The position numbers and the translations under genes are program-made. From assembly GCF_010093065.1 (NCBI RefSeq), contig NZ_CP048113.1, positions 7,706,001 to 7,770,000 of the forward strand: a stretch of DNA of 64,000 bases. The letters run 5' to 3'. Position 1 is the first letter of the stretch; every line of letters begins with the position of its first letter. Source of the stretch: Chitinophaga agri (GTDB lineage: Bacteria > Bacteroidota > Bacteroidia > Chitinophagales > Chitinophagaceae). The notes under the pieces are model-generated. The model was not told where the DNA came from. It ran no database searches and saw nothing but the letters and a program-made list of their open reading frames with translations. This document shows, piece by piece, positions 9,682 to 18,899 of this stretch.

Positions 9682-10740
9682 ATGTATAAAGGCACCTTTT
9701 ATAAGCAGCCGGCAGCTGAAATGATCCCGGTATCCTTCCGGATCTATGACGATGGTCTGCAGTTTGAGACCATCGGCGACGAAACTCCCCTGCAAAGCTA
9801 TCTCTGGCTGTTCACCGCTATTCATTTTGAGGTAACCGGCGATTATTTCATGCGTATCATGCATCAGCAGCACGTAGGGCAAAAACTGGAAATAAATGAT
9901 CCGGCATTTGTAAAGGTATTCCTGCGAAAATATAAACACTCAAAGCACTTCTTCCGCCGCAGTGGTATGCAGACGGCCATCGTTGCGCTCTCCGTATTCA
10001 TAGGTTTAGTATTACTGGCTTTCTTTCTCGTACTGCCATGGACGGCGGATAAAGTAGCTAACAATCTGCCACGCACCTTCGATCAGCAGCTGGGACAAAC
10101 GGCCATGGCGGGCATGAATGAAGTCACCGATGACAGTGCCAGCGCACTGCTTGCACAGTTTGCCGCGCAGATCAGATGGGATACACCTGACACGCTTACT
10201 TTCTTTGTCGTACCCAGTGCAATAGAAAACGCATACGCGCTCCCCGGAGGCTATGTATTTCTCTATACCGGCTTATTAAAAAAGCTGGATAAAAAAGAGG
10301 AGCTGGCCGCTTTATTATCCCACGAAGTGGCACACATTACGTACCGGCATTCCGTGCGTAAACTATGCCATGACATGAGCACTAACGTGGTATTGTCACT
10401 GCTACTGGCCAATACGGGTGACATGGCCAATATGTTATTCTCCAATGCGAATGATCTCTACGGCATGAAATATTCCCGTAAATTCGAGAAGCAGGCAGAT
10501 ATTGCCGGTATGCATACCCTACGTAACAATCATATTGACCAGCAGGGAATGCTGGCGCTCATGGAAGTATTGAAGCAATTGAGTGACCGGTCGGATGCAC
10601 CGGAATTTATCAGCTCTCATCCGCTTACGACCAGCAGGATCAATTATATCAGGGAAGACATCAGTAACAACCGGGCTACAGCTACTGAACATACAAAAAT
10701 GGAAAGCCTCTTCCGTCAGCTGAAAGCGAAGTATCACTAA
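9682..10740 (+). CDS. M48-family zinc metalloprotease, membrane anchored
   Basis: 352 residues. A ~95-residue N-terminal domain is followed by one strong transmembrane segment (about 93-117), then a peptidase domain with HEVAH (H214, E215, H218) and the third-ligand motif ExxxD at E269-D273. This matches the Ste24/HtpX/BepA-like M48 family. The N-terminal domain resembles a soluble recognition module rather than the multi-span HtpX layout. The protease domain probably faces the periplasm and may serve envelope protein quality control, which is inference. Confidence 0.9.
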   Translation: MYKGTFYKQPAAEMIPVSFRIYDDGLQFETIGDETPLQSYLWLFTAIHFEVTGDYFMRIMHQQHVGQKLEINDPAFVKVFLRKYKHSKHFFRRSGMQTAIVALSVFIGLVLLAFFLVLPWTADKVANNLPRTFDQQLGQTAMAGMNEVTDDSASALLAQFAAQIRWDTPDTLTFFVVPSAIENAYALPGGYVFLYTGLLKKLDKKEELAALLSHEVAHITYRHSVRKLCHDMSTNVVLSLLLANTGDMANMLFSNANDLYGMKYSRKFEKQADIAGMHTLRNNHIDQQGMLALMEVLKQLSDRSDAPEFISSHPLTTSRINYIREDISNNRATATEHTKMESLFRQLKAKYH

Positions 10741-10867
10741 ACGCACTTTATCTCTCCCGCCTAATATTTCAGATAATTTTCTGGTACAGGGCAGTCTGCC
10801 GCGGGCAGACTGTCCTGTTGTGTGGTGTATATACCGTCCGGTTTACCGGCTTACAGGCAAATCATGC

Positions 10868-11008
10868 TTACCTGTGCCAGCCGTGATGATGGTGATGGTG
10901 GTGCGGACGTGGCGGATGACGGTAGCCTGGTCTTTCATAAGCGACCATGCAGCTGCTTAATCCCGAGATCAATAGAATGGCAACGACAAAATATTTTAAA
11001 GCTTTCAT
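10868..11008 (-). CDS. 46-residue His-rich lipoprotein (short gene)
   Basis: ATG at 11006-11008 reads leftward to TAA at 10868-10870. The product has a basic start (MKALK), a hydrophobic stretch and a lipobox LSSC with the lipid-modified Cys at residue 20. The mature part is only 27 residues: a Tyr/Arg/Pro segment, seven consecutive histidines (36-42) and a GWHR end. Codon use looks native. A lipoprotein signal joined to a His tract suggests an envelope-anchored metal-binding peptide, but that role is inference. The signal peptide makes chance occurrence unlikely. Confidence 0.72.
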   Translation of the reverse strand: MKALKYFVVAILLISGLSSCMVAYERPGYRHPPRPHHHHHHHGWHR

Positions 11009-11226
11009 GTGGTGAAGTTTAATTAAGCGTAATCAATATGAAAGTTCAACGTCTGCAGGCGGTTTAAACTTCTTTCGTGTATCATAATGACAAAACTGTG
11101 CCAGACAGCGTCCGGAACTGTTATTTACTGTTAACGCGATTGTTATGCAGGGAACACGTGAGATGCTGGTACCTGGAAAATGAGGAGAAAAACAGGGTTA
11201 AAACGGCTTACTACATAAGTACTTAT

Positions 11227-11307
11227 AGTTCACCAAAAGGGCACCTCAAGGGCACTTCAATATCATAGGGATATTGAAGTGCCCTTGAGGTGCCCTTTTG
11301 GTGAACT
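11227..11307. repeat. 38-bp perfect inverted repeat with 5-base loop
   Basis: The left arm (11227-11264) and right arm (11270-11307) are exact reverse complements around the loop ATAGG. Each arm contains an imperfect tandem repeat, AAGGGCACCTC followed by AAGGGCACTTC. This is far longer than a normal rho-independent terminator stem and lacks a clear U-tract. It could be a structured RNA element, a small transposon derivative or a recombination product. Confidence 0.9.
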
Positions 11308-11340
11308 TATATTAAGCCGATCAGGCATTCGTAAGTACAG

Positions 11341-11382
11341 GAAAAAGAAGAGGGTATATCAGTTTTTAGCTGATATACCCTC
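11341..11382 (-). terminator. Rho-independent terminator of the PorP/adhesin operon
   Basis: A 13-bp perfect stem, GAGGGTATATCAG (11350-11362) paired with 11370-11382, with a seven-base loop. On the minus strand it is followed by a T-rich run. It lies just past the stop of the PorP/SprF gene. Confidence 0.8.
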
Positions 11383-11414
11383 AGGTAGTATTATTCAGTA
11401 CTGAAAATCGTTGT

Positions 11415-12497
11415 TTAACGCCCGAATTTAGGACAGGATGACTGCCTTCTCTCTTCCTTACTCCTGGTGTCCCTGCTACTGCTCAGGAAGTCCCGGTAGG
11501 AGAGCACCAGCTCAAATCCACCACGCCGCTGTGAGGCGACCGCCAGCTTATCTACATTGACATCATAGCTCATCCCGATCATAAATTGTGACCACTGTAA
11601 CTGTATAACGGGAATGACGGCATCCCGCATGCGGTAGAGCATGCCCAGGGTCAGTGTCTGCTGATCAAATTCATGACTATACATCGCGCCGGCTTGTATC
11701 GTGCTGATGCCAATAGGCTTGAGCCGGCGGTTGAACTGCCTGAAGTAGTCTGCATACAGTATAAAACGGTCGGTTTCACTGGTAGGTGCCGACAGTCCCG
11801 CATTCAGCGTAAACTTCCTGTTAAGTGTAATGATATGCCCCTTAAAGAAACTTACCTCCGGCATTGTGATATGATAAAGTCCCGCGCCTGCGAAATAGTC
11901 AATATCATACATGTCGTCCAGGCGGTTTTTAAACACACCGTTGTAGCTCAGGCCAACAGAGGCATCAAAATAATTGACGCTGGTATTATCAAATACCTGA
12001 CGCGAAGCAGGACTGATGCTATAACTACCATTACTGCCCGCCACATACTGATCGTTAAATATCAGTTTGGTCTGGTCAAAACGTTGCTGCATCGATCCTC
12101 CCATGAAGCCGAAACTGAGATAGGAATTCCGGTATTCACTGAGGGATACGCCGTAAGTCAGGGACGGCATGATCTGGGTGGTATTGAACTGCGACGTGCC
12201 GGCGACATCTCTCAGTATCTGCAGACCAAAAGTCGCATAGCCGTCTTTGACAAAATTGACCGGTGTTTTGAACTCCGTACTTAATCCGAAAGTCCTGTAT
12301 GGGATCGTTACACTTTCCCATTGATTCCTATAGGAGGCTGATACCCGGATGTTACCGGTGAAAACCCCCGCAAGACCCGGATTGCGCAGTAATGGCTGTT
12401 CATAGAACTGTGAGAACCCTACGTCCTGTGAAAAACCTTTGGAAAAGGTAAGACAGCTTATCAGCAACAGTGAACACGTTTTTATAGATCGTCTCAT
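11415..12497 (-). CDS. PorP/SprF-family type IX secretion outer-membrane protein
   Basis: 360 residues with a signal peptide, then the typical start of the family: FSQFYEQPLLRNPGLAGVF and, soon after, SASYRNQW. The alternating beta-rich pattern fits an outer-membrane barrel. PorP/SprF proteins usually lie beside genes for CHU_C-bearing surface proteins and help secrete or anchor them. Here it sits 12 bases downstream of exactly such a gene, so it is most likely the dedicated partner of the 1628-residue protein. The C-terminal tail ends in an Arg/Ser/Lys-rich segment. Confidence 0.9.
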   Translation of the reverse strand: MRRSIKTCSLLLISCLTFSKGFSQDVGFSQFYEQPLLRNPGLAGVFTGNIRVSASYRNQWESVTIPYRTFGLSTEFKTPVNFVKDGYATFGLQILRDVAGTSQFNTTQIMPSLTYGVSLSEYRNSYLSFGFMGGSMQQRFDQTKLIFNDQYVAGSNGSYSISPASRQVFDNTSVNYFDASVGLSYNGVFKNRLDDMYDIDYFAGAGLYHITMPEVSFFKGHIITLNRKFTLNAGLSAPTSETDRFILYADYFRQFNRRLKPIGISTIQAGAMYSHEFDQQTLTLGMLYRMRDAVIPVIQLQWSQFMIGMSYDVNVDKLAVASQRRGGFELVLSYRDFLSSSRDTRSKEERRQSSCPKFGR

Positions 12498-12508
12498 AGA
12501 TAAGTTGT

Positions 12509-15500
12509 TTAGAATAAAGTAACATTTCCCTTAAAGGTGTAAGGCACACCGTTTTCGCAGATCACATCTACCGTATAGATGTATACGCCTGTATCAGCCG
12601 GTTTACCATTGACACGTCCGTCCCAGCCGAAACTGGTATTGTTCGGTGGGAAATTGCTCCGTTCAAACAATACCTTCCCCCAGCGGTTGAATATCCGGAA
12701 TGATTTGATGCTGTTGATACCGGTAGCTCTGACGATCAGCCTTCTGTTCTCCGGGATCTCTCCGGTAGGCGCAAAGGCATTTGGAATAAAGACCTGCGAC
12801 TCCTGACAGAACACCCTTATACAGATCTGATCACGCGCTTTACAGCCAAAGGCATTCGTTACTTCCACCTGGTAGCATATATCGTTTTTAATAGTGGCAA
12901 CAGGCGCGCTGCATAGTGCGTCATTGCACCGCAGGTCCTGTGCAGGTGTCCAGGTATATTGCGTGACCGGTGACACACCTGGCGCATTGGCATTGCTGAT
13001 CGTAGTGGTGAGTGGGAACAGATACCCTGTAGGCAGGCTCACTGTATCCTGTGGTAAGGTGACAACCGGATAAGCACCTACCTGTATCATCGTATCGGCA
13101 GATGCGGCGCAACCCGTTTCTGATGAAGTGACTGTCACCGTATAGATACCGGCATGAGTGACCTGTACATCATTGATCGTTACGGCAGGTGTATTAACCG
13201 GTAATCCCGGACCGGGGCCCTTCCACAGGTAATTCAATGATGTATTCCCGGGAATGGAACTGAACGCCTGTAATACCAGGTCATCACCCACACATAAAGG
13301 CGATCTCGTTGAAATAACCGGCAGGGAAGGACCTGCTAAGATCTTTACTTCAATTTCAGCCGGCAGGGAGATACAGTTGTTCTGCATCGCATACACAACG
13401 TAAGTACCTGCATCTGTAGTGGTGACGCCCGGGAAACTCACCACAGTGTTCCGGCTGGTATCAGCGAAGGTGCCGAATGCAGGACCTGCCCATACGTATT
13501 CGACAGGGCCGTTCGCTTCACTGGTAGCAGAGAGGGCCGTTAACGTCAGCGTTGCGCCTGCACACAACGGCGGATTATAACCCGCTACTGGTTGCGCCGG
13601 TGGCGAAGGGTCTTTCAATACAAAGACATCGGGGATCTTTTGTGCCATACAACTACCCGCGGTCTCCACATATATCTGCGAATAGGTCCCGGCGGTCAGT
13701 GGTACGGTGATGTTACCGGATGCATCTGTCCGCGTCTCATATGTGTAGGGCAACTGGAACTTATTATAGTGTACGGTGACCGGCATATCCGGTACCGCAG
13801 CGTTATTCAGGTCGAGTACATGCAGGTCGATACTACCGGAAGGTACGCCACATCTGGAAGGGTTGCTGGCAGTGGCACTGGTGATTTGCAGGGTCGGATA
13901 TACGATGGCGACCACCGGTGCTTTCGGACTCTCACATCCTTCAGCGTTGGTCTGACTGACATAGTAGCGGTAAGTAGCAGCAATACCTGTAGTGATCACC
14001 GGAGGGGTGGCGAGCGGCTGCTGATCATTGTCATACCAGTTGATCGTATTTCCCGGCGCTGGCGTTACCCATAGGGAAGCGGAAGGCATGCCCATACAGA
14101 ACTTGGCGGTGTCTGTTACAGGTGCAGCTGTGACAGGTTTGACGGTGAGGTTCAGATCGTAGGGCGCACCGGAACAGGGAACTGCCGCCGGATTCACAGG
14201 AGTGACACGGATGGTGAGTACCTGGTTGGTAGTGCCGGTATTGGTAAACGAAAGTGATATCGACGGGCTGACACCATTGGCAGTACCCGAGCTGACGCCG
14301 GCCACACCGGTAGGAAGTGCGCTCATAACCGTCCAGTTGTAGGTAGTGTTATTGACCGTGGATGTTGGCCGGAAGGAGGCTGTACTACCCGAACAGATCG
14401 CCTGTGCCGCAAGCGGGAATGAGATGACCGGTGCCTCATTGACAGTCACTGCCGCAGTAGCCGTATAACCCGGGCAAGGTGCTGACGGTGCGATGATGTA
14501 TTGCACGGTGTATTGGCCGGGTGTGCTGCGCGACGGATCGATCTCTCCGGTAGTTGCGTTGACAGACAGTCCGGTACCGGCACTGAAGGTGCCACCTCGT
14601 GTACCAGAAAAGGTGACCGGCTGTGGCATTGCGTTACTACCGCAATAAGGTGACCCGGCATAACTGATGGTGGCTGCAGGGGTACTGTTGACCGTTACGG
14701 TCGTTGTGGTACGATACTGCGCACAGCCGCCGGTGCCAGCTACGGTGTAGGTAATGGTATATGTGCCGGCGACAGCGCCCGCTGGCGTAAGTGTGCCCGT
14801 TGTTGCATCAATAGGCAGGCCACCGGCGGGGCTGATAGTATAGGTACCTCCGGATACACCGGTACGCGTGGGCGTTACCGGCAGATTAGGTGTGCCTGTT
14901 GTGTTGGGCATATTACATAATACGGCAGGTTGATAGGTAATAGCAGCAGTAGGCGCCTGTGTGAGGGTTACCTGTGTGCTGGTCGTGAAACCCGCGCAGG
15001 GGGGCGATGGCGCAATGGTGTAGGTCACTATATAGGTACCTGGTGTACTGCTGCCAGGTGTGATAGCGCCGGTGGCGGCATTGATGGCCAGACCAGTAGC
15101 GGAAGAGAAGGTACCGCCGGCGTCGCCGGTCAGGCGTACACTGGTAACACCATCCGCAGAACATAGTGCCGGATAACTGATCGTCGCCGAAGGCGTACTG
15201 CTGACAGTGACAGTGGTACTGGTCACGTAGTCCGGACAAGGTGCCGTACCCGGTATGGTATAGCGAATGGTATATGTACCGGCTTGTGCGCCTGAAGGTG
15301 TGAGCGTACCGGTGGTAGCATCTACAGAAAGGCCGGTGGATGGAGAGATCGTATAGCTGCCACCTCCGGCACCTGTTCTGGTAACACTTACCGGTGGATT
15401 AGGTGTTGTTGCCGAATTGACCACGTTACATAATACAGACCGGCTATAGGCGATGGTTGCAGTAGGACTGGCCGTCACATTGACCTCTATGGCTGCCCGC

Positions 15501-17395
15501 TGACTTTCACCGCAGCCTGTTACCTGGCTGACATAGTAGGTGGTGCTGCCGGCAGTAGCGGTAGACGGTATAGGCGGTGTATTGGAGCCGGTGCCACCAT
15601 TCGCGGCAGCGTACCATAATAGTCCGGTGCCGTTTGCTGACAGGGCACTGGCCTGCTGGTACTGGCAATAATTGACAGGCGAGGTTACCGTTGGTGGGCC
15701 TGCCAGTTCACTGACAATAACGTTGATCGCTGCCCTGGGACCTTCACAGCCGTTGACCGTCTGACTCACATACCAGGTGAAGGCACCTGGGCTGGTGGTT
15801 ACCGGTGTGGGTGCGGCAGAAGACCCTGTGCCGCCGCTGGCAGAAGTATACCAAAGCAATCCTGTGCCTGTCGCGGTTAATGGGGTGGCCGCCTGAGTAC
15901 GGCAAAGCCCTACAGGGGAATTGACGGTGGGTGGTTGCGGCAGTGGATGGACGATGACAGTGATGGCGGCTCTCGGACTTTCACAATGATCAGGTAGTGT
16001 CTGTGTGACGTAATAGGTGAAAGTGCCTGGCCGGTTGGTCGCTGGTGTAGGCGGTGTAACGGCGCCTGTGCCGCCGCTGGAAAAGCTATACCATAACAGG
16101 TTGGTGCCTGTGGCGGTCAATGGTACTGCAGACTGGTCTTCACAATAGGTGACCGGGGCCGCTGCTACCGTAGGCGGAGGGGAGACATCCCGTATCACGA
16201 TCTGCCTGGTTTTTACATCATCCCCGCAGGCGTTATTGGTAGCGGTCAGTTTAACAGTGTAGGTACCTGCACCGGGAAATGTGTGACAGGCAGGAGTTCT
16301 GTTTGTAGACGTAGTGCCATCTCCGAACTCCCATAGGAAGTTCGTATTCCTGTTACAGCTGGTACCACCATATCCATCCTCTGTCAGGTTGGTGAAGCAG
16401 ACGGGCGTATTGATACAAAGCGCCTGCGGCGTACTGAAATCGGCCACCGGCTTTTTCCGGATGATGATCTGGTCGAGTGTATAGGTGGTGGTAAAACAAC
16501 CGTTGCTCACTTTTAGTGTGGCAGTAAAGTCCACTGCCGGACATGAAGAGACGCTGTAGGTATGTGTAACGAGATGCGTTGTTTGGGTGGGATTGAGCGG
16601 ATGTTGTAATACGAGGGGCGGGGTGCGGTCACCGAAGTCAATTTCGTAAGTGGTACCAGGGGTGTTATTGAACCAGTTACCTATCTGGAATTCTATCGGC
16701 GCTGGTACGCATAGTCCGGTGGTAGAGGTAGATGTACTGAAGCTTGCGAGTGGGTTCTTTCCATTGTAGAACTGGTATGTCCTGGTTTGTGTACAGCCAT
16801 TGGGAGGCGTGATCGTGATCGTCACCGGGAAATACCCCTGTGAGTTATAGGTATGACTTACTTCTGCGTTTGCCGGCCAGGTACCTGGTGTAAATGCAGG
16901 TGATCCATCTCCCCAGTTGATGCTGTAAGTACTATTGGGTTCCGGCGTAAGTGAGCTATTCGCTACACGCAGGGTATAAGATAAGCTGCCGTCACAGTTG
17001 GAGAATTCAGCGTCTTTTGTACCGACGTCCTGTAGTTCCGGTCGGGGAATGGGCCTGATGGTCAGGTTGCCTGTGGCGGTGGCAGTACCATCAGGCGTCG
17101 TAACAGTGATGCCGCCTGTCGATGCACTGGTGGAGACAACTGCCGTAATAGTCGTCGGACTGGTAACGGTGAAACCCGCTGCATTGGCGCTACCTATACT
17201 GACAGCGGTTGCCCCGGTGAAGTTGGTGCCGGTAATGGTAATGGCTGTTCCCTGGCATACATTCCCCGGTGTAAAGCTGGTGATCGTTGGTGCTTGTCCG
17301 AAGGTATACAGCGAGCAAAGGAAAAAGACATTAAATAAAATAAATAAGTTTACGCAGTTGTGGGATAAACGACATGTAGGGGCAAATAATCGCAT
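12509..17395 (-). CDS. Large multi-domain surface protein with CHU_C type IX sorting domain
   Basis: 1628 residues. After an unusually long signal region (about 1-34), domains run: IPT/TIG-like (35-115), three PKD-like modules with WGDGS, DFGDR and WEFGDG motifs (120-402), three ~78-residue Ig-like repeats with LLWY and GGTG blocks (407-641), four further repeats (643-988), a fourth divergent LLWY-type repeat (1090-1167), Ig-like modules (about 1265-1480) and a gliding-motility C-terminal domain (about 1534-1628) with FRIFNRWG and GWDGRVNGK. The C-terminal domain is the type B signal for type IX secretion. It is probably an adhesin or filamentous surface protein; no catalytic domain is visible. 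It is co-transcribed with PorP/SprF. Confidence 0.92.
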   Translation of the reverse strand: MRLFAPTCRLSHNCVNLFILFNVFFLCSLYTFGQAPTITSFTPGNVCQGTAITITGTNFTGATAVSIGSANAAGFTVTSPTTITAVVSTSASTGGITVTTPDGTATATGNLTIRPIPRPELQDVGTKDAEFSNCDGSLSYTLRVANSSLTPEPNSTYSINWGDGSPAFTPGTWPANAEVSHTYNSQGYFPVTITITPPNGCTQTRTYQFYNGKNPLASFSTSTSTTGLCVPAPIEFQIGNWFNNTPGTTYEIDFGDRTPPLVLQHPLNPTQTTHLVTHTYSVSSCPAVDFTATLKVSNGCFTTTYTLDQIIIRKKPVADFSTPQALCINTPVCFTNLTEDGYGGTSCNRNTNFLWEFGDGTTSTNRTPACHTFPGAGTYTVKLTATNNACGDDVKTRQIVIRDVSPPPTVAAAPVTYCEDQSAVPLTATGTNLLWYSFSSGGTGAVTPPTPATNRPGTFTYYVTQTLPDHCESPRAAITVIVHPLPQPPTVNSPVGLCRTQAATPLTATGTGLLWYTSASGGTGSSAAPTPVTTSPGAFTWYVSQTVNGCEGPRAAINVIVSELAGPPTVTSPVNYCQYQQASALSANGTGLLWYAAANGGTGSNTPPIPSTATAGSTTYYVSQVTGCGESQRAAIEVNVTASPTATIAYSRSVLCNVVNSATTPNPPVSVTRTGAGGGSYTISPSTGLSVDATTGTLTPSGAQAGTYTIRYTIPGTAPCPDYVTSTTVTVSSTPSATISYPALCSADGVTSVRLTGDAGGTFSSATGLAINAATGAITPGSSTPGTYIVTYTIAPSPPCAGFTTSTQVTLTQAPTAAITYQPAVLCNMPNTTGTPNLPVTPTRTGVSGGTYTISPAGGLPIDATTGTLTPAGAVAGTYTITYTVAGTGGCAQYRTTTTVTVNSTPAATISYAGSPYCGSNAMPQPVTFSGTRGGTFSAGTGLSVNATTGEIDPSRSTPGQYTVQYIIAPSAPCPGYTATAAVTVNEAPVISFPLAAQAICSGSTASFRPTSTVNNTTYNWTVMSALPTGVAGVSSGTANGVSPSISLSFTNTGTTNQVLTIRVTPVNPAAVPCSGAPYDLNLTVKPVTAAPVTDTAKFCMGMPSASLWVTPAPGNTINWYDNDQQPLATPPVITTGIAATYRYYVSQTNAEGCESPKAPVVAIVYPTLQITSATASNPSRCGVPSGSIDLHVLDLNNAAVPDMPVTVHYNKFQLPYTYETRTDASGNITVPLTAGTYSQIYVETAGSCMAQKIPDVFVLKDPSPPAQPVAGYNPPLCAGATLTLTALSATSEANGPVEYVWAGPAFGTFADTSRNTVVSFPGVTTTDAGTYVVYAMQNNCISLPAEIEVKILAGPSLPVISTRSPLCVGDDLVLQAFSSIPGNTSLNYLWKGPGPGLPVNTPAVTINDVQVTHAGIYTVTVTSSETGCAASADTMIQVGAYPVVTLPQDTVSLPTGYLFPLTTTISNANAPGVSPVTQYTWTPAQDLRCNDALCSAPVATIKNDICYQVEVTNAFGCKARDQICIRVFCQESQVFIPNAFAPTGEIPENRRLIVRATGINSIKSFRIFNRWGKVLFERSNFPPNNTSFGWDGRVNGKPADTGVYIYTVDVICENGVPYTFKGNVTLF
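14432..15473 (-). repeat. Four tandem protein repeats arranged as two long-short pairs
   Basis: Within the adhesin, residues 643-734 and 815-904 are close copies of a long unit (TYTISP, ATTGTLTP, AGTYTI). Residues 735-814 and 905-988 are copies of a shorter unit (GGTFS, TGLS/AINATTG, STPG). The order long-short-long-short points to duplication of a two-domain block. Confidence 0.8.
15473..16177 (-). repeat. Three tandem Ig-like protein repeats
   Basis: Residues 407-641 of the adhesin form three ~78-residue units sharing PPTV, a single early Cys, TGxxLLWY, GGTG, YYVSQ or WYVSQ, and RAAIxVxV. A divergent fourth copy occurs at residues 1090-1167. Such modules usually act as stalk or carbohydrate-contact domains. 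Confidence 0.8.
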
Positions 17396-17589
17396 AAATA
17401 GTTGTTGCTGTTAGGGACCTAACCATAACATCCAGGTAGGTGATTATGTTCATCAGGTCAGAAAAAAAGAGCAATCTTTTGTGTTAGTGATGTCATATGC
17501 CGGTAGGGTCTTTGAGATAGGCACGCACGATCCGGTAGCTGTGTGGCATGGGGGAATGTGTGTCTGGCATACAATGGTGTTTAGGGGTG

Positions 17590-17628
17590 ATAAAAAAATT
17601 GCCAGGAAATACTGTAATTCCCTGGCAA
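17590..17628 (-). terminator. Rho-independent terminator of the first acyltransferase gene
   Basis: On the minus strand TTGCCAGG (17621-17628) pairs with CCTGGCAA (17599-17606) and is followed directly by seven T residues. It lies 50 bases past the stop codon of the acyltransferase. Confidence 0.85.
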
Positions 17629-17677
17629 CAACAATATGGAGCGTAGTCATGACGTGCTGCGTCATTGCCATGCAGGA

Positions 17678-18862
17678 TCAGGCATATCGCTGAATGATCT
17701 TTATTCTCCGCAGCAGGATACTCAGTCCCCAGCTCAGGCCCACCGAAGAGGAGAAGGACAGTGAAAATTTCACAATGGCAGGTAACGGTACATCGAGCAG
17801 CGCGAATTGTGACCAGATGACGAAGATGTAGTGGATGAGATAGATCAGGTACGCATTGGCCGATAGTGAGTCCATCAGGGGAACAGCGTTGTTACACTTC
17901 GCCCGGAAGGTGGTCAGGAAGGCCAGGCAACTGCATACGCAGGAGCATACATACACGGTGAAATAGATCATATATGCGACAATGGGCGACAGTGATCCAT
18001 TCAATGCCAGCTGTCTTAATGGCTCATAGATAGTGTTGATGGTGATCAGGGAGTACGCAATAAAAGCCAGTACAATCCATAGTTTCCATTTGCGTGTCAG
18101 GGCGGCTGTCTCCGCGAAAAGGCCCTGCTGAAAGTTATCACTACCTACGATTGTGCCGAGTATGAAGTAGGCGAAGTAGAGCATCACCCTGCTCAGCTGA
18201 AAATCAAAAGGTCCCCATCCGGTCCAGGTACCCATACCTACGATCATGGCCGTGGGTACATACGTGAGCCAGGTGATCAGGATAAACAGACCAATGAATA
18301 GCAGCGGACGTTCACCTAACGACTGTATGACCTTACCTGTCCGGCTGTAGAACGATCGTAACAGGGGATAGGTAACGGCAAATATGGTATTGAAGGCGAA
18401 CAGTACCCAGATAAACCACGGCGGGCCTACCGGCCATTGTTCAATGGTAAAGAAATCTACCACATAGTCAGCGACGTTCCAGCTATGATGTGCCAGATAA
18501 TATGCCGGAAAATGCGCTATGAGCATGAATAGGGATACACTGATCATGAAGGGTAACAGTAGTCTCAGGAAGCGGTCTTTGATAAACGCAACCACACCCT
18601 TTCTGGCAATGCTTTTGGTGAGGAACAGTCCGCCGATAAAAAACATCAGCGACATAAAAAAGATATCATTGAAGTTCTCAAAGATATCAAGCCCTATCCA
18701 TCTCCTGGCATCCACGACAGGATGCGTAGAACTGATATAGGCGTTTGCGTCGAAAGCCGCAAAGGTAGTATAGGCGAGCGAGCAATGGTGAGCGACCACC
18801 AGCACAGTAATAGCGCTGCGCAGATAATCTATCCAGTTGTCGCGTTGGAGATGGTTGGTCAT
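17678..18862 (-). CDS. Acyltransferase 3 (OafA-like) membrane protein
   Basis: 394 residues with about ten transmembrane segments. The family start IDYLRSAITVLVVAHHCSL carries the conserved Arg and the His of the acyl-transfer site in the first helix; a following FFMSLMFFIGGLFL segment and RFLRLLLPF are also characteristic. These enzymes move acyl groups, often acetyl, onto sugars of surface polysaccharides or other extracytoplasmic acceptors. It has its own terminator and no glycan cluster nearby, so the acceptor is unknown. Confidence 0.9.
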   Translation of the reverse strand: MTNHLQRDNWIDYLRSAITVLVVAHHCSLAYTTFAAFDANAYISSTHPVVDARRWIGLDIFENFNDIFFMSLMFFIGGLFLTKSIARKGVVAFIKDRFLRLLLPFMISVSLFMLIAHFPAYYLAHHSWNVADYVVDFFTIEQWPVGPPWFIWVLFAFNTIFAVTYPLLRSFYSRTGKVIQSLGERPLLFIGLFILITWLTYVPTAMIVGMGTWTGWGPFDFQLSRVMLYFAYFILGTIVGSDNFQQGLFAETAALTRKWKLWIVLAFIAYSLITINTIYEPLRQLALNGSLSPIVAYMIYFTVYVCSCVCSCLAFLTTFRAKCNNAVPLMDSLSANAYLIYLIHYIFVIWSQFALLDVPLPAIVKFSLSFSSSVGLSWGLSILLRRIKIIQRYA

Positions 18863-18899
18863 AGCCGGGTGTACATGATGTTAAGATAGTATTTTTTGA

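Larger units (their letters stand above)
11009..11414. other. Intergenic stretch with a giant hairpin and a terminator
   Basis: No convincing gene lies between the His-rich lipoprotein and the PorP-like gene. The stretch holds a 38-bp perfect inverted repeat and a separate 13-bp terminator hairpin, both listed on their own. The first ~200 bases must contain the promoter of the lipoprotein; I could not identify a full Bacteroidota -33/-7 pair there. Confidence 0.6.

Noticed and set aside
11077..11268. 63-residue frame ending in the long hairpin
   Set aside because: It runs into the inverted repeat and lacks a ribosome site or any recognised motif.
11673..12284. 203-residue frame opposite the PorP/SprF gene
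   Set aside because: It is antisense to a clearly recognised gene and has no family features or ribosome site.
14432..16177. Repeats that might look like a CRISPR or satellite array
   Set aside because: They are in-frame protein-domain repeats of variable sequence within one long gene, with no constant direct repeat and spacer pattern.
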